Positions 11,636 to 21,830 of a DNA stretch of 64,000 bases are shown here, one piece after another. The DNA is from Branchiostoma belcheri (taxonomy: Eukaryota; Chordata; Leptocardii; Amphioxiformes; Branchiostomatidae). The position numbers were made by a program, and so were the translations under genes. Location: positions 1,543,821 through 1,607,820 of the forward strand of contig NW_017804065.1 in assembly GCF_001625305.1 (NCBI RefSeq). The letters are read 5' to 3'. The notes beneath the pieces were generated by a model. The model had not been told where the DNA came from. It searched no databases and worked only from the letters and a program-made list of their open reading frames with translations. Each line of letters starts with the position of its first letter. Positions within the stretch are counted from its first letter, which is position 1.

Positions 11636-11660
11636 AGGTCACGATTGAGGTCAATGACCG
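11636..11660 (+). promoter_or_regulatory. IR-1 nuclear receptor element upstream of receptor C
   Basis: AGGTCA at 11636-11641, six bases, AGGTCA at 11648-11653, one base, then TGACCG at 11655-11660. The last two form an inverted repeat spaced by 1 bp with one mismatch from perfect, the arrangement preferred by FXR-RXR; the first two form a DR6. It lies about 310 bp upstream of the copy C start codon in a block conserved with the copy B upstream region. Function is inferred. Confidence 0.5.
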
Positions 11661-11970
11661 TACGGTTAAGCTTTGCACTAGATGCGATATCACTGGTGCT
11701 ATATCTTTGGGGTGGAAAAGGTAACTTCAATGTGGTTTCACCAAACCTTTGTTTCACATGACACTCATTGATGACTCCAATCTATTAAATTTTGCTGCAG
11801 GTTGTCCACTGGGCAACCTGGTTCAAAAAAAGTATTTTGTACACTGCTCTATCACAATAGATGTAACATGTAACAGTTAAATGTATTGTTTTGGGTCACC
11901 ACGAGACTGACATGAGGTAAATTTTTTGTTTATTTATTTATTTTCTACTCTGTTCCTGGCAGTCAGCAAC

Positions 11971-14900
11971 ATGAGTCAAGTGTCAGTTTTGGATGTGTTT
12001 GAAGACATGCCAGCCCAGGACAGCACATCTTTCCCTGACCCTGTTGGAGCTGAAGGGGGAGACTGTGTGGTGTGTGGAGACAAGGGCTCTGGCTTTCACT
12101 ATGGCGTGTACAGCTGTGAGGGATGTAAAGGTAGGATGTCTTTACTTAACCTTCATATTTTCTCCAGATAATGTGAGATCTTGAACTACTATTATTGTAT
12201 CCACTTGTTGCATTACTCTGAGTATTATAGCATTTAGTTGTCTTGTGAATGATTGTGTTGAGCTGGAAGTGGATGTCACATTTATGATGTTACAGTATAA
12301 ATGTCACTTTTGTTATAAATAAATGATATTATCAGTAAGTTGTAGTGGTGAAACAGTACTGTACAGTCACATTACTACAGTACTGAAGGTTTCTCAGCAA
12401 AAGCTTTACATGCACCCAGCAATGTTGCAATCTTCTACCGCAACAGCTGACTCATTCATACTATAACTTCAAATCTGAGGGAATTTGCAGGTAATATTTC
12501 ATGCTTCATGCAGTCATGTTCTGTTCCACCTCTAGGGTTCTTCAGGAGAACTGTGACAAAGGGTTACGTTAAGGCATGCAAGTCAGGGAGTAAGTGTAAC
12601 ATGGACATGTACACCAGGAGGAAGTGTCCTGAATGTCGTCTCCGCTCATGCAGGGCTGCTGGCATGAGATCAGACTGTAAGATATTTTCTTGTATGCATT
12701 TATAATCATTTTATTTTTCTCAAAAAAGTTTGCTTTAAGCTAGACAATTCACTCTAAGCACAAGCTTTTTACATTCTTCTTGTATTCAACTTTACCATAA
12801 GCACCCAGCAAACTGCAAGCACTTACTGGTCACAGGTGTTTCTGTGTGTGTGTTTCTCCAGATTTGTGGTGAGCATAACTTAGAAGGCCTGGATGGATTG
12901 CAGCAAAGTGTCAGTACTTTAACATTCATGATGCATATTTTTGCAGGTCTTCTTACCCAGGCTCAGTGCAGGTCAAAGTTCCTTTATCGCAAAAAAACTG
13001 AGGCACCAAAATCAGACCATCCCATTTCATCACCCAATCAGGAAGTGCCTGTTCAGTCACCATCCAATCAGAGCACTGGGACAGATGTGCAGCAGCAACA
13101 GAACCAAGTCAGCAACATTTCCAACCAATCAGAGCCCTGTAGTTTGGGACAAGTATCAGTTCCATCTACCAGTAGCACTCAACCTTTTGAGACTGTGCCT
13201 GAACCAGTCTCTTTCTCACAACTCAATGACAGCAATGGCACCAACTTGCTTGATGAAATCATGTCCTCATTTATGGATTTTGGCTCTGAGAACCCGGCTG
13301 TGTTAACTCGAAATGACTCAACAGGAAGTGATGACATGCTTTCCTTCTTAGCGCTCCTTGCAAACGACACACAGTCAATTGATGAGAATGATCTTGACCC
13401 AAGCATAGGGTTGTTTGATGAAGTCCCTGCAACTACACCAATCCAGAACAACAGCTCCATCGAGCATGCTGAAAACCTTCTCTCACTTCAGAGAGGTGAA
13501 GCAAACTTGGTAGTCCAAGCAAATGTTTCTGCATCAACCAACGGGCAAGCATCAGAGGAGAACTCTGAATCGTCCACAAGTGATACACCTACAGAAAGTG
13601 TCAATCAAACTACCAACACTCAGGGTCTAAAAGCAACCCTTCAGCTTTCCCCAAAACATCAGTCAATTGATGAAGAGCAGGCAACTGAGGAGCATACATG
13701 CAGCTTACTTTTTGGAGAAGGTCCAGGGAAGATTAAAAGAATTGCAAGGCCAGATGCTGTTCAAAATCTTTCCCCAGAGTATCAAGCAATTGTTTCAGAA
13801 ATTTCTACCTTTCGGAAGAAAACGTTTGCAAGGGATCACAAGATGATGAGCGATCTGTTCAAGGTACATTTGTAGCTGCTCTACATGTTGTCATGATACT
13901 GTAAACTTTTATATATATATATATATATATGTTATGCCACACTGATTTTATCTTATGGATGACATCTGTGCGTGCATTGATTTTTGTGGCCGTTCGCTAA
14001 AAAGAGAATGCCGGTTCCCCCCCCCCCCCAACACACACAAAAAAGATCACATACTCCGAGGCTCTGGCCTGGGTGCCATCCTCCGTAGTCCATGGTACAA
14101 TGTAGCTAGTAACAATAGACAGCTAACTACTAATAGATAGATAACTATGGAGGATGGCACCCAGACTACTGAGGCACCAGGACTCAAGAACTCAGTACAT
14201 ATTTATGTGCATTAATGATTCATAAAATCTGCAAAAGGACAGCATATGCCAGCTTGTCGTATACGTTGCTATGTACTACCGCAAATTCATGATACAAGCT
14301 ATGTATTTCTGCTTAGCAGCATTTTTATTTTGGGCAATAATTTTTTTTATTCCCCCGCATGCAATAGGGGTCTTCAGAGGATGTCATCCATAAAATTAAG
14401 TCAGTATGGCCTTATTTATATTCAGGCTGTTGTAATATTTATCAGATTCAGTTTGGGAATTTTCACCTTTATGGACAGTTTGCTAAATTTCAGGTTTAAG
14501 TAACCACCTCTACATAAGAGCCACCATTAAACCGTTTTTTAAATTTCCCATTGACACACAAGCATTAAGAATAGCGACCACCTGTCCACATAGACCAGAT
14601 TTTATTGGTCACGTGAGTGGTCTGTATTCTTGGCAGTTTGACTGTATTTGTTAACTTGCCAGGTACATTCATATCAAAACATTTTACATATCTATTGTAA
14701 CTCTGACCTTTGTAATGCCACAAACTGCAAGGAATAAAACATGGTCCATCAAACGATATGTAATACTAATAGTATTTTTTTCCTATCGTATAGAGAAGCA
14801 GTCAAGATATCAGCAACAAAGAAAGGCAGGCTCGTTTTGTTGCTCACATGGGCGTAGTGGTGGAGAAGATGGTTGAGTTTGTCAAGACTGTTGTTCATTG

Positions 14901-15829
14901 CTTTCAAGATCTCTGCATTGAGGACCAGATTGCAGTCGTGAAGGTAATGTTACTACATTGTAGTAAAGTAATTATTTATTGCCTTTTCAATTTTTATGCC
15001 CTCATGTTTTCCATTGTACAACAATTTGTATGTAAGTTCAGCCATTTAGTAACTTTGATAAACAAGTCTACTAACATGCTGTGTTACTTTTCATCTAAGG
15101 CATCCTTTTTCGACTGCTGCATGATAAGGGTTCCTGTCGTGTTGGCAAACTTCAATAATGGTGTTCATGTCCTGCAACGCATCTTACAGGCAGGCAAGTC
15201 AAGCTTGTAACATCAGATAAATCATTGCAATACTATGATCCATAACAGATGATGGTGGGCTACATTGTGTGCTAGATGTAAATATCAGAAAGACTGAGCT
15301 CAGTCCTGCTTAACTTCATAATTGATTTTAGAGACAGATACCTTGCTTAGTATTTGACATGTGAAAAAATTGTTTTTAAGAATTTGCATAGTTTAAAACT
15401 GAAGATAGTTGCATTATCTGTTACCTGTTCTGTTTATCACAGTACATACTGAAGTGTTCAATGCCACCCTGATGAAGTGGTATGAAGGGATGCTGGACCT
15501 GAAAATAGACATGACTACACTGGACCTCCTGCAGTGTGTGATAGTAGTTTCTCCTGGTAAGTACTTGATAGTATTGTAAAATGACATTTTGTAAACTGAA
15601 AGAGATGAAGTAGAAATAAACAGAAGAATGAATGAAGATGTATACTTCTGACCTTTACATCTTATTTTCTTTTTAAAAATGTGACATATTTTCATGTGTA
15701 GATCGGCCAAATATCAAAGGGCGTGACATACTGGAACAGTCGTATGCACAGTACATCGAGTGTCTGACGTGCTTACTGCAAAGTCGCCTACCCAGAGAAC
15801 CGCTTGATGTTTCCACGCCTGCTCAGTAA
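11971..15829 (+). CDS. NR1H/FXR-like nuclear receptor, copy C (frameshifted LBD)
   Basis: Seven exons match copy B: 11971-12130, 12536-12676, 12947-13863, 14794-14943, 15100-15193, 15443-15556 and 15702 onward. DBD, long single-exon hinge (917 bp, six codons longer than B) and LBD helices are intact. In the last exon one extra base (A at 15767, TGTCTGACGTGC against TGTCTGCGTGC in copies A and B) shifts the frame after residue 547. About 20 aberrant residues follow before TAA at 15827-15829, so the product (567 aa) would lack the last LBD helices and AF-2. The original frame beyond the insertion stays open to [10 protein letters not shown] and a stop at about 15940, so the lesion is very young or a sequencing error. 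The intron after exon 5 uses a GC donor (gcaagt) where copy B has gtaagt. Confidence 0.88.
12840..12905 (+). repeat. CCTCCATGAA-element fragment in intron 2 of receptor C
   Basis: Paralogous to 6340-6425: (TG)n, TTTCTCCAG, then AGCATAACTTAGAAGGCC. Confidence 0.45.
13936..14411. mobile_element. MITE-like inverted-repeat element in intron 3 of receptor C
   Basis: The ends are imperfect inverted repeats of about 32 bp: GCCACACTGATTTTATC..TATGGATGACATC on the left, and on the right the complement of GGCCATACTGACTTAATTTTATGGATGACATCC. It sits directly after an (AT)n run and contains no coding capacity. Copy B's intron 3 continues across this position without it, so insertion postdates the B/C split. 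A second inverted repeat lies inside it (14060-14160). Confidence 0.7.
14060..14160. repeat. nested inverted repeat (possible second MITE)
   Basis: CCTGGGTGCCATCCTCC near 14069 is mirrored by GGAGGATGGCACCCAG near 14150, with about 60 bp between. It lies inside the 13936-14411 element and may be a nested insertion or an internal stem. Confidence 0.6.
14498..14655 (+). repeat. interspersed repeat remnant in intron 3 of receptor C
   Basis: Paralogue of 7505-7645, with clearer internal units (AACCACCTCTACATAAG, GCGACCACCTGTCCACATAG, GTGGTCTGTATTCTTGG). Family not identified. Confidence 0.35.
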
Positions 15830-15940
15830 GCTGACTGAAGTTCGCACTATTGGCACAGCCTTTGGGAGAAGCGTCAGTTCCGAGTGCCAGTCCATCATCA
15901 GAGAACATCCCCTGGTTTCTGAGATTTGGAACCGCGACTG

Positions 15941-17747
15941 ATGTAAGGGATTACAACTGTTGAATTCAAAGGTTTTTTCTAGCCTTATGGTGGGGACGTA
16001 ATTCCATTATCTGTATCATAATAGAAGTATGCCAATTATACCTCTCAAGATGACAACATGACCATAATGTTTGTAGCTGCAAATTTTTTTCAAGTAATGA
16101 ATTGACTACTAAAACCTTTCCGTGTTTGGGCTGGCTGGGGCCAATGCTTTACATGCACAGTGTTTGGAGTGAGAGGAGTTTTAAATATTGATGTTTGATT
16201 TGTGTACAGGTCAGTCATTATTTCTCGTTTTAATAAGTTGATGAAAAGATTGTGACTTTGCTGTATTTCAATTGAGGATTTGAGCTATTGAACCATTCTT
16301 GTAAATTTGCATTAGATACTGCATTTGCCTGGAATGATTAAATCCGTGTAACCTTGTAATCAACGTGTTTGATTAGCAAAATACAATTTTTATTGGGATT
16401 GCCATTTGTACAAAGTTTAACAGACTTCTCAACTTTTGAAGTTGAATGTAATATGGAGCATACGATTTTACACAGTAGTCAGCACTGGTAATCTGATTGA
16501 ATTTTTAATTTATGGAAGTTTCTTCTTAACTTTTTGTGGTTTGAGGGGCTATCTTGAATTACATTGAGTACATGTATATTGTACATGCTATATAAGCATG
16601 TGGAAGAGATTGCCTCATCTACAAATTTGCTGCTAATTTAACTTGTGAAGCTTAGACACTGCAGAAACATGTATGTAGAGTGCCTTATGGTGGAACTGAA
16701 TTATAGACAAGCAAAGTTATACTTGTAGGGCTGTTTTTTGAATGCAAAATATTTTACTTTACAAGCTGATGTAACATTACATGTATATATATGTATATTC
16801 ATATTAGCTGGGATAACATTTAGCATACATGTCATGGTGACTTTAGTAAGAACCTCCTTGGTAAGATCTACTAATGCTGAATAATCCCTGAGGTATGCAC
16901 ACGTACAAGATATTCTTAAGAAGGCCTCGAGAAAGCCATTTTTCTAATGTGGTCGTCTTAATTAATGTACGACTGGCATACTGGTAAATAAGAGCTAAAA
17001 TTACAGACATACTGGACATGTATATGTATATTGTATATCCCATTGTATCAAGTTGCCTGTAATGTTGCATAATCTGTTGAACACTAATACCTTTATATCA
17101 TATGAGGTTGATTTTCAACTCTACCTTTTATACAAGCACTGCCTGCTCATTGAAATGTAAACATATTGGTTTTAAATGAGTGTACTTGTTATTATTTTTT
17201 ACAATAAGGTATTGGTAATGTAGAAAGTAAGATTGGTCAGCGGGTGGTGTTGTGTGGCTTAACTGTCGAAAGCCATGCATGAGAACATAGCATCGCATTG
17301 TTCTTAGGGCTGACTACTTTTTTGCTGGCACTGAGTGGTTGTTATTGCAATATAATTAAACAAGAAATCAGATATTTCAGACTTCCAGGATTGTAGTGGG
17401 TATTTGTGAATGTTTTGGAACTGTGGTGGATGATTAGAGACCCTGCAGCAATAGTGGATTGAACCTCTGATTGTACAATGTATTAAGTAATTTGCTCCCA
17501 TGATTGCACCATCAGTACCTGTCTTTCCAGGGTTCAAAGTTCAGAGGTCAACTTTGAAACACACCCAGAAGTAAAACCGGTTTTTGACACGTCTAATATA
17601 CTCCTGATGACGCACCCCTCTGCGTAGACAGCAATTATCTGCAATAATTGCCAGTATTTATGAACTGATTCAGGGGACTGAGAAAAAGACTACCATTTGT
17701 GATATTCTTAATCTCGGTCCAAAGTCTCCAGTCGATACAAATATAAG
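15941..17747. other. 3' flank of receptor C and intergenic spacer
   Basis: About 15941-16560 retains homology to the 3' flanks of copies A and B (blocks TTGTGACTTTGCTGTATTTC, TTGCATTAGATRCTGCATTTG, ATTTTACACAGTAGTCAGC). From about 16560 to the first secreted-family gene I see only AT-rich sequence, with no gene or recognisable element. Confidence 0.6.
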
Positions 17748-20700
17748 ATGAAATACCTTTACCTCTTACTAATCATTACAGCCACCACTATAACTGTGAC
17801 ATTTAAAGAAATTGTTGAGGCTGAATCTGGTGGACTCAACGCTAAGGAAAAGTCATGTAAGCAACCTTTCATTTCTGTTTCTCTTTACTAGGTGATAACT
17901 GTTAAGTTCAGCTTGGATTATATCCTTCAGAAAGAGTCTTCCTTCCTAAAATAATCATTAATGTTATACTGCTTGTGTGAATGTACTTCTTGGAATGAAT
18001 GTATAGATAGTTGATAAATTATTGAGAAAGCAAAACCCAAAGAAAACCATTCTGGTGATATCACTTGTTTTTTTACACTCATATTTTGTGACTAATCAAC
18101 TTCGAAAGTTCAAGTGTATGTAATTGTGCAATTACTAGTACCTCAATTAAGACCTATCTATGTATTTGTAGTGATAAGCATTCTAGCTGAAGCGAGGAAG
18201 TTACGTTGGGATGATGGAGAGGAGTATGCCATTGGAGAACTGATGAGAGATTTAGACGAAGGAGTGGACCCAGAGAAAGAAGGTACAAACACTATACATT
18301 GTACTACTACTGTACAGAGTATTTTGTCAACCTGATCAGAGCCTGTATGTGTGTGCATGTGTGAGTGAGCATGTGTGGCTGTGGTATAGCTCTGTTATTC
18401 TAAAAATCAAATATTTCATATGTACAGTTTAGTCCAGACTGTGCATGATGTACAAAATGACTAATAAACTGGTGGATGTACCAACCACTAAGTATCTGAT
18501 ACCAGCCCAGAAAAGAACAAGAAACAGTCATGCCTTCAAATATCAGAGTTATCAACCAAGAAGTGAGGTATTAAAAAACTCGTATATCCCCAGAACTATG
18601 ATCGTAGACTGGAACTCGTTGCCACCAAGCACAGCTGGGGCATCATCACTAGAAAGCTTTAAACAACTCTTGCAATCAAATGTGCAAAGATTGAGTGTAA
18701 TAAGTCGTTTGGTGTGATATAGCCAGCTGCCGCCGCGCCGCGTGCCTGCGAAGCAGGTGTGTTACGCCGAAGGGCGGTTATACCGGCTATATCGATACAG
18801 ATACAGATAGTTCTTATCCCATGAGGTTCTTCCTGTCAGCACTGTGACCCAATATTTAATCAATGCTTATCAGTAGATTCTACAAGGATTTCTGATTCTT
18901 ACCCAGATGAAGAGATGAAGATCGGTGTGGAGAGGTTCACAGACCAGCTGCAGAGGTTCTCGGACCAAGACAGAGAAAAGGGTATGCCCAATACTGAGAA
19001 CTAATTCATAACATTATGTATGATATATAATGTACTTCAAATAATGATGTGTGCAGTCGTGGTGACACCAAGAAAATCACAATCTCCTTTTTATCAAAAT
19101 TTTACACAATCTCCTTTTTACAGACTTCAAGCCAAGTTTCCACAGTTCATATGTAGGTGGTTTGAAAACCTGTGGTAAATAAATAAATACCAATAAATAT
19201 TTGAAATATGTGGTGTAATTTTTGTGACAAAGGTTCCTGTTGCTATAATTGTATTTTTTTGTGTGCTTTTTTTGCCAGTTGGAACCTTTAAAAGAATCAT
19301 CTACATAGAATTCTTCATTTATCACCATGAAGAATACATATTGACAATGTTTCACTTTTTTTCATGTTACCTGAAGTCAAGGAGCTGTTTCGTGAGAATC
19401 TAGGACAAGCAGAGACTAAAAGTCTTTTCCAGGATGCCAGCAAGTTGGCCAAGGAGGAGGATGAAAGTAAGAAATGTTTTCTTGTGATTTTGTTCCATCC
19501 TTGTGACACTGGATAACTTATGCAAAAATTTTACAATTTATTCTTGCAAACCAAATTGTGTTGAAACTAAACTTGATTTTGAAAAAGAGGGGGGGGGGCA
19601 AGGAAATGGGGGTGATTTAACAGATGTGACATCTACTTATATAATACTGTCACTACTGACGGTAACCATAATACGGCCAAATTACAAATGATGATTTCAG
19701 AGAGATCTGCAATGCTATATTATATAAAATTATATTATTACCTCCATGAAATGTGTCATGGAGGTTATATTTTCAGTTGCGTTTATCTGTCCGTCCGTCT
19801 GTCCGTCCGTCTGTTGGTCAACAAGATAACTCAAGAACGCCTGGATGGATTGGTTTCATACTTGGTGTGTTGGTAGGGTGTGACGAAAACTGGAAATGAT
19901 TAGATTTTGGGCTCCCTAGTGGCTTCCCTTGGTACTGCAGCGCAACTTCCGGTTTTGATATCTCGCGATCTGGACATGCTAGGGTCATTAAATTTTGATG
20001 GAAGGTAGCTCTCGTGCTTGGGAAGAAGTCACGTGAGTTTGGGCCCCCTAGCGGCTTGTTCTGGAACTGCAGGGCACTTTCTGGCGAAATGTTTAAAAGC
20101 CAATAAGTCCAGACAGGAACAACATATTTTCATTATTTTTGGTGTGTAGGTAGCTGAGAGAGAGATGTACATAATTAAATGTAAATTATGCAAATGAGGA
20201 CTTAATTTGCATAATTAATGAGGAAATTCTATAATTACAGTGTTTTACATTATACTACTTACATACATGTAATGTATGTAACCTATGGCAGGCGGAACTT
20301 CAACAGATACTAATTATGCAAATGATGACCTAATTTGCATAATTAATGCGAAAATTCTATGATTTCGTAATGGTGAATGATGAGAATGTCATACTTGGGA
20401 CATCTGTAAGTTAATCAAAAGTTAACATACATCACGATGCATATATCATGTTAATGCAGAGGTCATTTGCACAATTAAAGAAGAAATTAACATTTACATA
20501 TCAAGATCATATTTCATGGAGGTATGAGATCTCGGAGTTCTAGTATTATATTATATTATATTATATTATATTATATTATATTATATTATATTATATTATA
20601 TTATATTATATTATATGCACAAATTTTTAATTGCTTACCTGCCTAAATGAAACTGTCATTCATCAAGTTAATAAGATGCTAACTTTATCTGTGCTGATAT

Positions 20701-21480
20701 CAAATAACTGTTTATTTCTTTATTGTCATCATACAGAACTGAAGGAGCTAAAGAAGGATGTAGGTTTCCAAGAGGATGAGAAAAAGGCTTTCAAGGAGTT
20801 GGTTTCTGATGTTGTCAAAGGCACTAATGTAGAAGCAAAAGGTATGAACCTATCTTTGCATGTAAACCTAACTCTTGCAAGAGAAATGTTTGAGAAACAA
20901 AAGTCAGCATGTTTGGTACTAACTTCAATCAAGGATGTTTTACAAGTGTAAATGAAGGAATCAATATGTAAGTAAAAGTATATCTCTCTCATAAGGTTTT
21001 ATGATGTATGATGTATTGTTGTTGGAAAAACAATGCACACTACATGAGACTTTGAGAATAAGAAATTTCAATAAGACCAATGATGCTTATTTTGGTCTGC
21101 ATTGCTTTTCCAGCAGGAGATACTGAGTTGGCTTTGATGGCGAGTGCAGGAAAAAAAGTGGACAAATTGAAGGAGGAAGACAAGAAACGACGTAAGATTA
21201 ACTTCTCTTACTCTTTAATGTTTATACCAAGAAAATCCCATACTTACATGTAAAATTATATACATGTATCCAGAGTACATGATGACATGTATACAGAGTA
21301 AAATCAATGGCCATTGATTGTACTTCAAATGAGCCTCCAGAAAACAAAGACTTTTGTTCAATTTCCTCAGTGCAAGCCATGATAGCCAGCCATTATGGAG
21401 AAGATCAAGCAAGAAGAGTCTTCGATATGGCCAAAACCATTGAAAAAGAGGAGGGAGACAAGAATCAAGCCAACCAATAG
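17748..21480 (+). CDS. A-B-C module secreted protein, gene 1
   Basis: Family not recognised. Exons: signal peptide 17748-17856 (MKYLYLLLIITATTITV, hydrophobic core), A1 18172-18282, B1 18907-18981, C1 19377-19466, A2 20737-20841, B2 21117-21191, C2 21371-21480 with TAG. They join to 675 bp, 224 aa, and every intron is phase 1. Module A is a two-helix unit (DEKKAFKELVSDVVKGT), B one helix (KKVDKLKEEDKKR), C another two-helix unit (ASHYGEDQARRVFDMAKTI). Composition is highly charged and free of cysteine after the signal peptide, which suggests a secreted all-alpha protein. Exon lengths (111/75/90, 105/75/110) match genes 2-4, which supports the hand-placed splice sites. Intron 2 carries a LINE 3' end and intron 4 an ~800-bp MITE-like element. 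Function unknown. An expressed gene is likely, given conserved frames across four paralogues. Confidence 0.85.
18430..18810 (+). mobile_element. LINE 3' end with hairpin and GATACA tail
   Basis: 18445-18717 encodes a LINE ORF2 C-terminus (KYLIPAQKRTRNSHAF ... SYIPRTMIVDWNSLPP ... LESFKQLL). The stop overlaps a hairpin: GATATAGCC at 18716-18724 pairs with GGCTATATC at 18785-18793, and CCTGC-GAA-GCAGG sits in the loop. A short (GATACA)n tail follows. This is the usual 3' structure of a 5'-truncated non-LTR element. It lies in the intron between modules A1 and B1 of gene 1. Confidence 0.8.
19738..20544 (+). mobile_element. CCTCCATGAA MITE-like element, copy 1
   Basis: Non-coding ~810-bp element that starts with a small hairpin (TTACCTCCATGAAA..TCATGGAGGT) and ends with TTTCATGGAGGTATGAGATCTCGGAGTTCTAG, so the ends are inverted copies of TACCTCCATGAAA. 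The interior has a TCTG-rich run, AGAACGCCTGGATGGATTGG, and repeated TGCAAATGAGGA / TTTGCATAATTAATG blocks. It matches copies at 28661-29486 (reverse) and 38386-39216. It lies in the C1-A2 intron of gene 1, followed by a (TTATA)n array. Confidence 0.75.
20544..20616. repeat. (TTATA)n microsatellite
   Basis: About 14 perfect 5-bp units directly at the 3' edge of the MITE-like element. Confidence 0.97.
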
Positions 21481-21790
21481 CCAACCAATATGTATCATCA
21501 GAATCAGTTTATAATGTAAGGTTGAGGATGTATACAATATGGCACATGTTATTGGTGTTCTGTACAGTCTTGCCATTCCAGTCCTCATGACTGGCATTGG
21601 CATTTTTACAAAATCAACTACATTTTGTATTCATTTTCAACCTATCAATAACCCTTTCATGTAACACATTCAAGAAAACTGCTATACAACACACCTTGTA
21701 GGTAATATCCACACCAATAATGTGATAAATTAATACTAAACACAATACCCAACATGTAATACATACTTAATGTAACATTCTGTTTCTTTC

Positions 21791-21796
21791 AATAAA
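21791..21796 (+). terminator. poly(A) signal of gene 1
   Basis: AATAAA about 310 bp after the gene 1 stop and 35 bp before the stop codon of the convergent K+ channel gene. Confidence 0.6.
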
Positions 21797-21830
21797 GTCT
21801 GGAAGGTTCTCCCAACACTAGTTGTCTTTT

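Noticed and set aside
18721-18800. Possible tRNA or small RNA from the GC-rich hairpin
   Set aside because: No cloverleaf, A-box or B-box; it directly follows a LINE stop codon and fits a LINE 3' hairpin.
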